From Aquitalea palustris (GTDB lineage Bacteria > Pseudomonadota > Gammaproteobacteria > Burkholderiales > Chromobacteriaceae), in NCBI RefSeq assembly GCF_003693445.1, contig NZ_RFAR01000012.1, positions 62,001 through 126,000 of the forward strand: 64,000 nt of DNA. The letters are read 5' to 3'. Positions 55,402 to 64,000 of this stretch are shown here, piece after piece. Numbering within the stretch: position 1 is the first letter of the stretch; every line of letters starts with the position of its first letter. The notes under the pieces are model-generated. The model did not search any database. It was not told the origin of the DNA and was given only the letters and a program-made list of their open reading frames with translations. Both the position numbers and the translations under genes were made by a program.

Positions 55402-55824
55402 TTAGTGCACACGCTTCTTGAGGTAATCCAGTGCCTTGAGCTGGGCAATGGCTACTGCCAGGGCAGCGTGCGCCTTTGCCGTGCTCAGGTCATCGGTAGC
55501 ATGCTGCAGAGATTCCTCTGCAGCGCGCTTGGCCTCATTGGCGCGAGCTTCGTCGAGATCCTCGCCGCGGATCGCCGTATCAGCCAGCACGGTGATGTGG
55601 GTGGGCTGTACTTCCAGCATGCCGCCGGAGACAGCCACCAACACTTCTTCCTTGCTGCCGGGTACTGTCATGCGCAGTACACCGGGTTTGATACGGGTCA
55701 GGAGCGGCACGTGTCGCGGATAGACACCGATCTCACCTTCCAGCGCCGGAGCGACCAGAAACTCGGCTTCGCCAGAGTAGATGAGTTGTTCGGTGCTCAC
55801 CACTTCCACATGCATCTTGGACAT
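55402..55824 (-). CDS. atpC: ATP synthase epsilon subunit
   Basis: A 140-residue subunit of the F1 stalk with an N-terminal beta-sandwich (VEVVSTEQLIYSGEAEFLVAP) and a C-terminal helical hairpin. It couples rotation and can inhibit ATP hydrolysis. Last gene of the atp operon, 15 bases after atpD. Confidence 0.95.
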   Translation of the reverse strand: MSKMHVEVVSTEQLIYSGEAEFLVAPALEGEIGVYPRHVPLLTRIKPGVLRMTVPGSKEEVLVAVSGGMLEVQPTHITVLADTAIRGEDLDEARANEAKRAAEESLQHATDDLSTAKAHAALAVAIAQLKALDYLKKRVH

Positions 55825-55839
55825 AAGCCCTCTCCTTAA

Positions 55840-57243
<1,404 letters not shown>

Positions 57244-57276
57244 CTAAACATTTAACTTTTACAGTCTGTGTACGGC

Positions 57277-58143
57277 TTACACCGCTGCGGCACCGGCCAC
57301 AATCTCAGACAGCTCAGTGGTAATCGCCGCTTGACGGGCCTTGTTGTACACAAGGCGCAGCTGCTTGATCGTATTACCCGCGTTGTCGGTTGCGGCTTTC
57401 ATGGCCACCATACGCGCTGCCTGTTCGGAAGCCATATTTTCGGCCAGAGCCTGATACACCACCGACTCCAGGTAACGCTTGACCAAGAACTCCATCAGGC
57501 TGGGGGCATCCGGTTCGTAGAGGTAATCCCACGAATGCGAGTGCTCCACCACCATGTGATGCGGAGTCAACGGCAGGAGCTGTTCGATTGTCGGTTCCTG
57601 TTTCATCGTGTTGATGAAACCGGAATAGACGATGTAAACCGCGTCCAGTTCGCCTTCAGCGTACTGCTTGAACAGCACTGTAAGCGGGCCAATTAGTTTG
57701 TCCATCTTCGGAATATCACCGAGCTGGACAGCGCTAGCCACGACATTGAGACGAGCACGCTGGGTAGCAGCCAGGGCCTTCTGACCCAGGCAGCACACGT
57801 CGACTTCGACGTTTTGATCCTGCAGTTCCTTGACCTTGGCGTAGAAGCGCTTGAACGAGTTCACGTTCAAGCCGCCACACAGGCCCTTGTCCGAGGACAC
57901 CAGGATGATACCAGCGCGCTTGACAACGTCACGGCGTGCAAGCAGTGGATGACCAAGATCCGCGTTTGCCTGAGCAAGGTGCGCCATAACCGTGCGCACC
58001 TTCTCAGCATAAGGACGGGCAGCGCGCATACGCTCTTGCGTTTTGCGCATCTTGGAGGTTGACACCATTTGCATCGCGCGAGTGATCTTCTGCGTGTTTT
58101 GCACGCTTCGGATCTTGGTGAGAATCTCTTTACCGACTGCCAT
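57277..58143 (-). CDS. atpG: ATP synthase gamma subunit
   Basis: A 288-residue rotor-shaft subunit. N-terminal EILTKIRSVQNTQKITRAMQMVSTSKM and the C-terminal helix ending ITTELSEIVAGAAAV are typical. It lies between atpA and atpD. Confidence 0.97.
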   Translation of the reverse strand: MAVGKEILTKIRSVQNTQKITRAMQMVSTSKMRKTQERMRAARPYAEKVRTVMAHLAQANADLGHPLLARRDVVKRAGIILVSSDKGLCGGLNVNSFKRFYAKVKELQDQNVEVDVCCLGQKALAATQRARLNVVASAVQLGDIPKMDKLIGPLTVLFKQYAEGELDAVYIVYSGFINTMKQEPTIEQLLPLTPHHMVVEHSHSWDYLYEPDAPSLMEFLVKRYLESVVYQALAENMASEQAARMVAMKAATDNAGNTIKQLRLVYNKARQAAITTELSEIVAGAAAV

Positions 58144-58182
58144 TCCTGAACCTTTCTTTAGCTACGACGTGAGTCGAAAGGC

Positions 58183-59727
58183 TCAGTTGAAGCTGTAGCC
58201 AGCCTTGAACGATTCCATCGCCTTGGCCAGTACCTTCTCGTTGTCGCCGGACAGATCGCCCGAAGCGTTAACGGCTGCCAGTACATCGCTGTGGTTCGCA
58301 CGCACGTAAGCGAGGAACTCAGCTTCGAATGCCAGGGCCTTCTTCACCGGAACGTCTTCGTAGCTACCCTTGTTCACAGCCCACAGGGTCAGCGCCATTT
58401 CAGCGGTGGCCAGCGGCACGAACTGCTTCTGCTTCATCAGTTCGGTAACCACTTCACCGTGTTGCAGCTGCTTGCGGGTTGCTTCGTCCAGGTCGGAAGC
58501 GAACTGCGAGAACGCAGCCAGTTCACGATACTGGGCCAGGGCCAGACGAATACCACCACCCAGCTTTTTGATGACCTTGGTCTGGGCCGCACCACCCACG
58601 CGGGATACCGAGATACCGGCGTTGATGGCCGGACGGATACCTGCGTTGAAGAGGTCGGATTCCAGGAAGATCTGGCCGTCAGTGATGGAAATCACGTTGG
58701 TCGGAACGAAGGCGGAAACGTCACCAGCCTGGGTTTCGATGATAGGCAGTGCGGTCAGCGAACCGGTCTTGCCCTTCACTTCGCCCTTGGTCAGTTTTTC
58801 TACTTCGTCCTCGTTGATGCGGGAAGCGCGTTCCAGCAGACGGGAGTGGAGGTAGAACACGTCACCAGGATAGGCTTCACGGCCCGGCGGACGACGCAGC
58901 AGCAGGGAGATCTGACGGTAGGCAACGGCTTGCTTGGACAAGTCATCGTATACGATCAGTGCATCTTCGCCGCGGTCGCGGAAATATTCGCCCATGGAGC
59001 AGCCGGAGTACGGTGCAATGAATTGCAGCGCAGCAGCTTCCGAAGCGGTAGCGGCAACGATGATGGTGTGACCCAGTGCACCGTGCTCTTCCAGCTTGCG
59101 AACCACGTTGGCGATGGACGAGGCTTTTTGACCTACGGCTACGTAGATACAAACAACGCCAGTGCCCTTTTGATTGATGATGGCGTCCAGAGCAACGGCA
59201 GTCTTGCCGGTCTGGCGGTCACCAATGATCAGCTCACGCTGACCACGGCCAACCGGAACCATGGAGTCAATGGCTTTCAGGCCGGTCTGCATCGGCTGGG
59301 ATACGGATTGACGCGCAATCACACCCGGCGCGATCTTTTCGATCGGGCTGGACAGCTTGGCGTTAACCGGACCCTTGCCGTCGATCGGCTGACCCAGAGC
59401 ATTGACAACACGGCCCACCAGTTCCGGACCTACCGGCACTTCCAGAATGCGACCGGTACACTTGACTTCGTCGCCTTCGGAAATGTGTTCGTACTCGCCC
59501 AGAATCACGGCGCCGACAAAGTCGCGCTCCAGGTTCATGGCGAGGCCGTAGGTGTTGCCCGGGAACTCGAGCATTTCGCCCTGCATCACGTCTGCCAGAC
59601 CGTGGATACGAACGATACCGTCGGTCACGGAAATGACCGTACCCTTGGTACGGACTTCAGCGCCTTCAGCCAGGTTCTGAATCTTGGCCTTGATCAGATC
59701 GCTGATTTCAGAGGGGTTCAACTGCAT
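58183..59727 (-). CDS. atpA: ATP synthase alpha subunit
   Basis: A 514-residue non-catalytic F1 subunit. Walker [10 protein letters not shown] is near residue 170, and the SGDRAL-type region and C-terminal ASQFASDLD (as FSQFASDLD) are present. 39 bases after it atpG begins. Confidence 0.98.
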   Translation of the reverse strand: MQLNPSEISDLIKAKIQNLAEGAEVRTKGTVISVTDGIVRIHGLADVMQGEMLEFPGNTYGLAMNLERDFVGAVILGEYEHISEGDEVKCTGRILEVPVGPELVGRVVNALGQPIDGKGPVNAKLSSPIEKIAPGVIARQSVSQPMQTGLKAIDSMVPVGRGQRELIIGDRQTGKTAVALDAIINQKGTGVVCIYVAVGQKASSIANVVRKLEEHGALGHTIIVAATASEAAALQFIAPYSGCSMGEYFRDRGEDALIVYDDLSKQAVAYRQISLLLRRPPGREAYPGDVFYLHSRLLERASRINEDEVEKLTKGEVKGKTGSLTALPIIETQAGDVSAFVPTNVISITDGQIFLESDLFNAGIRPAINAGISVSRVGGAAQTKVIKKLGGGIRLALAQYRELAAFSQFASDLDEATRKQLQHGEVVTELMKQKQFVPLATAEMALTLWAVNKGSYEDVPVKKALAFEAEFLAYVRANHSDVLAAVNASGDLSGDNEKVLAKAMESFKAGYSFN

Positions 59728-59735
59728 GATCTCTC

Positions 59736-60272
59736 CTAATTCTTGAGGCTTGCCGCCATCGCTTGCAGCTTGCCGCGCACGGAACTGTCGATGACATCGT
59801 CACCTACCAGTACGCGCACACCACCGATCAGATCGGCATTGTCACGCACATCAAGACGTACGGTTTTGCCGTATTTCTTGGAAAGCGTGCTGGTGAGTTC
59901 GGCTTTCTGTTCTTCGGTCAGCGGGAACGCCGTTTCAACTTGCGCATCAACGATGTTTTCCGCTTCGGCCTTGTACAGTTCGAACTGACTGGCGATATGC
60001 GGCAGCAGCATCAGGCGGTGGTTCTCGATCAGGGCGACCAGAAAGTTTTTCACGCTTTCATTGGCACGCTCGCCGAGGACATCCAGCATCAGCGCCTCAA
60101 CCTCTTTTGCGGTATGTTTCGGATTGGTGACAACTTCGACCATATCCGGGTTGTTCACCATGGCAGCCAGCCACGCAAGCGCATCGGACCACTGGTCCAG
60201 CGTACGCGTTTCGGTGGCGAGGCTGTATACCGCTTCGGCGTAGGGCCTTGCGACGGTAATGAGTTCTGCCAT
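59736..60272 (-). CDS. atpH: ATP synthase delta subunit
   Basis: A 178-residue stator subunit that ties F1 to the b-subunits. The N-terminal six-helix domain ([14 protein letters not shown]) and the C-terminal [26 protein letters not shown]-type end are present (here [19 protein letters not shown]). 8 bases before atpA. Confidence 0.95.
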   Translation of the reverse strand: MAELITVARPYAEAVYSLATETRTLDQWSDALAWLAAMVNNPDMVEVVTNPKHTAKEVEALMLDVLGERANESVKNFLVALIENHRLMLLPHIASQFELYKAEAENIVDAQVETAFPLTEEQKAELTSTLSKKYGKTVRLDVRDNADLIGGVRVLVGDDVIDSSVRGKLQAMAASLKN

Positions 60273-60279
60273 GAGTTAA

Positions 60280-60750
60280 TTAAAACTCCGCTTTGATGGA
60301 GGAAAGCAGGTCGGCGTGCTTGGCTGCATCGATCTCTTTGCGCAGGATCTTCTCTGCGCCGACTACGGCCAGCTGGGCCACATGCTCACGCAGGGCTTCC
60401 TTGGCACGCATCACTTCCTGATCGATCTGACCTTTGGCGTCAGCCACAATACGGGCACCTTCAGTGCTGGCATTGTCCTTGGCTTCGTCCACGATCTGGG
60501 TTGCACGCTTCTCGGCAGAAGCAATGATTTCCATTGCTTGCTGCTTGGCCTTGCGAACTTCGTCCGCAACGCGCTTTTCAGCGGCTTCCAGATCTTGCTT
60601 GCCACGTTCTGCAGCGGCCAAGCCGTCTGCAATACGCTTGGCACGCTCTTCCATCATATTGGTAAGCGGAGGCCAAACAAACTTCATGGTGAACCATACC
60701 AGGATGGCGAACGTGATCGCCTGGCCCAGTAGTGTTACGTTAAATTCCAC
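60280..60750 (-). CDS. atpF: ATP synthase b subunit
   Basis: A 156-residue peripheral-stalk subunit: one N-terminal membrane helix (about residues 8-26, [18 protein letters not shown]) then a long charged coiled coil. Two copies form the stator arm. 7 bases before atpH. Confidence 0.95.
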   Translation of the reverse strand: MEFNVTLLGQAITFAILVWFTMKFVWPPLTNMMEERAKRIADGLAAAERGKQDLEAAEKRVADEVRKAKQQAMEIIASAEKRATQIVDEAKDNASTEGARIVADAKGQIDQEVMRAKEALREHVAQLAVVGAEKILRKEIDAAKHADLLSSIKAEF

Positions 60751-60803
60751 GCTTGTTTTCCTCCAGAGAATGACTTCTACACCAACCGTTTACTGACTAA
60801 AAA

Positions 60804-61088
<285 letters not shown>

Positions 61089-61174
61089 TTATCTCCTAAG
61101 ACTTATGCAAGGATGGTTGGTAAAAAAACTAAAACAAAGGTAAAGCTCAAACTAAAACAAATACCACGAACTCT

Positions 61175-62421
<1,247 letters not shown>

Positions 62422-62459
62422 ACTGAACATCGCCCGCACCATTGCAGTGCAACATATAA

Positions 62460-63317
62460 TCATTTGCTTGATTTTGCTTGAAGTTTTTCCAGCAGCCGTT
62501 CCAGATCGTCCAGATTGGCATACTCCACCTGCAAACGGCCCTGCCCGCGTGCGCCATGACGGATGCTGACCTTGGCTCCGATGCATTCCGAGACTTCCTG
62601 TTCCAGCCGGGCAATGTCCGGATCCACGCGCTTATCCACGGTCGCCACTGTGGTTTTTTGGTCAGACAATTGTTGCACCCGGCGCTCGACTTCGCGTACC
62701 GACCAGCCCTTCTCCACCGCCGCCTGCGCCAGCTCCAGTTGCTGCACCACCGGTAGCGCCAGCAAGGCTCGGGCATGACCCATTTCCAGCAGCCCCTGAT
62801 GCAGCATGTGCTGTACCGGCTCCGGCAGCGCCAAGAGGCGCAGCAGATTGGACACGGCGCTGCGCGAACGGCCTACAGCATCGGCAGCGCTTTCATGTGT
62901 CAGACCAAATTCGCTGATCAGCCGCTTGAGACCTTGCGCCTCTTCTATCGGGTCCAGTTCCTGGCGCTGGATGTTCTCGATCAGCGCCATGGCCAGGGCA
63001 GCTTCGTCAGCTACGGTTTTCACCACGGCCGGCACTTCGGCAAGACCCGCCTTGCGCGCGGCACGCCAGCGGCGTTCGCCGGCGATCAGTTCGTATTCAC
63101 CGAGGCCCACTTCGCGCACCACCACCGGCTGGATAATGCCCTGCGCCCGGATCGACGCGGCCAGTTCTTCCAGCGCCACTTCATTCATATGACTGCGCGG
63201 CTGGTATTTACCGGGACGGATCAGGTCGATGGAAAGCGTGGTGAGACGGTCGTCTACCGCAGCGCTGGTGGCGAGGAGCGCGTCAAGACCGCGCCCGAGT
63301 CCTTTGAGTTTGGCCAT
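62460..63317 (-). CDS. parB: Chromosome partitioning protein ParB
   Basis: A 285-residue parS-binding CTPase-type protein. N-terminal CTP/arginine patch GERRWRAARKAGL near residues 80-92, HTH for parS around 120-165 (LTHESAADAVGRSRSAVSNLLRLL) and a C-terminal dimerisation domain. It acts with ParA in segregation of the origin region. It starts 4 bases after the parA stop. No palindromic parS site was recognised in the window. Confidence 0.95.
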   Translation of the reverse strand: MAKLKGLGRGLDALLATSAAVDDRLTTLSIDLIRPGKYQPRSHMNEVALEELAASIRAQGIIQPVVVREVGLGEYELIAGERRWRAARKAGLAEVPAVVKTVADEAALAMALIENIQRQELDPIEEAQGLKRLISEFGLTHESAADAVGRSRSAVSNLLRLLALPEPVQHMLHQGLLEMGHARALLALPVVQQLELAQAAVEKGWSVREVERRVQQLSDQKTTVATVDKRVDPDIARLEQEVSECIGAKVSIRHGARGQGRLQVEYANLDDLERLLEKLQAKSSK

Positions 63318-63321
63318 GTTG

Positions 63322-64000
63322 TCAGACAGATGGAGTTGCGGTTGCGGATTCGAGGCGGGCAGTCAGTTCCTGCGCCAGCGCGAGATAGGCCTGTGCACCG
63401 CGAGCATTGCGGTCGTACACCAGACCGGGCAGGCCATGACTGGGTGCCTCGGCCAGACGCACATTGCGCGGGATGACGGTTTCGAACACCTTGCTGCCAA
63501 AATGGCTGGCCAGCTGCTCGGACACCTGCTGTGAAAGATTACTACGTGCATCGAACATGGTACGCAGCAGGCCCATGATTTCAATGCGCGGATTCACCGC
63601 TGCGCGCACCTTGCGCAGGGTGGTGACCAGATCGGACAGCCCTTCCAGCGCATAGTATTCACACACCATGGGTATCAGCACGCTATTGGCGGCCACCAGG
63701 CCGTTGAGCGTCAGCAGATTGAGCGAGGGCGGGCAGTCGATCAACACATAGTCGTACTGATCGTCGACCAGGCTGAGTGCGTTTTTCAGACGGGCTTCGC
63801 GGGCCAGCTCGTTCACCAGCTCCAGCTCGGCTCCACCCAGGTCGCGGTTGGCGGGCAGTACGTGATAGCCGCCCTGCTTGGCGGGCTGGCGCACCTCTTC
63901 CACCGAGGCATCGCCCAGCAGCACGTGATACACCGACTGCTCGAGCGCCTGTTTGGCAATGCCGCTACCCATGGTGGCATTGCCCTGCGGGTCGAGATCC
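63322..64000 (-). CDS. parA: Chromosome partitioning ATPase ParA (Soj), 5' end outside window
   Basis: The 3' part of a ParA/MinD-type ATPase, at least 225 residues here. The frame stays open to the window edge through DLDPQGNATMGSG, the Walker A' downstream region, so the first 40 or so residues lie beyond position 64000. ALIDCPP-type Walker B (VLIDCPPSLNLLTLNGL) and a C-terminal half normal for Soj are visible. It is co-transcribed with parB. Confidence 0.95.
   Translation of the reverse strand, partial: DLDPQGNATMGSGIAKQALEQSVYHVLLGDASVEEVRQPAKQGGYHVLPANRDLGGAELELVNELAREARLKNALSLVDDQYDYVLIDCPPSLNLLTLNGLVAANSVLIPMVCEYYALEGLSDLVTTLRKVRAAVNPRIEIMGLLRTMFDARSNLSQQVSEQLASHFGSKVFETVIPRNVRLAEAPSHGLPGLVYDRNARGAQAYLALAQELTARLESATATPSV

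Noticed and set aside
58291-59739. 482-codon plus-strand frame opposite atpA
   Set aside because: Antisense to a near-universal gene, with no recognisable domain and no ribosome-binding site.

Overview
The window is a GC-rich (about 60%), densely packed bacterial chromosome segment. Protein families and gene order suggest a betaproteobacterium of the order Neisseriales, probably family Chromobacteriaceae (Chromobacterium, Aquitalea, Vogesella and relatives). The grounds are the metX-metW pair, the polA / LOG / DUF2782 / thrB neighbourhood, the fimT-pilV-pilW-pilX-pilE minor-pilin cluster, and the parA-parB-atpIBEFHAGDC-glmU-glmR-glmS order. The last order usually lies close to the replication origin, so the right end is probably origin-proximal. 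Genus is not determinable by reading alone. No rRNA, tRNA, CRISPR array, insertion sequence, phage or plasmid module was seen.

Layout. 0-7 kb: AraC regulator divergent from a fosmidomycin-type MFS exporter; an ampG-lysozyme inhibitor pair (cell-wall recycling and protection); metXW; a tiny membrane protein; a YhcC-like radical SAM protein. 7-12 kb: a lone chaperone-usher-type pilin, the msrPQ periplasmic methionine sulfoxide repair system, an ABM-domain protein, YbaK deacylase, a Bcr/CflA exporter and arsC. 12.4-17.2 kb: a MarR-controlled tripartite efflux operon (NodT outer-membrane lipoprotein, EmrA, EmrB). 17.2-20.2 kb: type IV minor pilins without pilY1. 20.3-25.2 kb: polA facing a LOG-family gene, DUF2782 protein and thrB. 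25.2-29.6 kb: yeiE/yeiH and cstA-ybdD. 29.8-32.8 kb: an RstAB-like two-component system and an alpha/beta hydrolase whose nucleophile is Cys instead of Ser. 32.9-34.1 kb: a candidate small RNA just before hemF. 34-40 kb: two Cache-domain cyclic-di-GMP enzymes around an azoR/LysR pair. 40.5-46.4 kb: dienelactone hydrolase, an orphan solute-binding protein and a DctB/FixJ-type two-component system divergent from a KgtP-like permease. 46.8-51 kb: a chemoreceptor, then LysR, AhpD-like and peroxiredoxin-like genes. 51-64 kb: glmS-glmR-glmU, the complete F1Fo ATP synthase operon, parB and the 3' part of parA.

How the parts fit. Several regulatory sites can be read directly. Two copies of a palindrome lie exactly 80 bp apart in front of glmR-glmS. 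TAAC-N4-GT(T/G)A elements precede both the marR gene and the efflux operon. A 10-bp perfect inverted repeat lies between the DctB-like kinase and the permease it probably controls. An FNR/ANR-like box overlaps the -35 of a near-consensus sigma70 promoter for the ATP synthase operon. Most of the window is ordinary housekeeping. The items most worth a second look are the candidate sRNA at 33084-33160, the Cys-nucleophile hydrolase, the pilY1-less pilin cluster, the orphan chaperone-usher pilin and the paired glmR operators.
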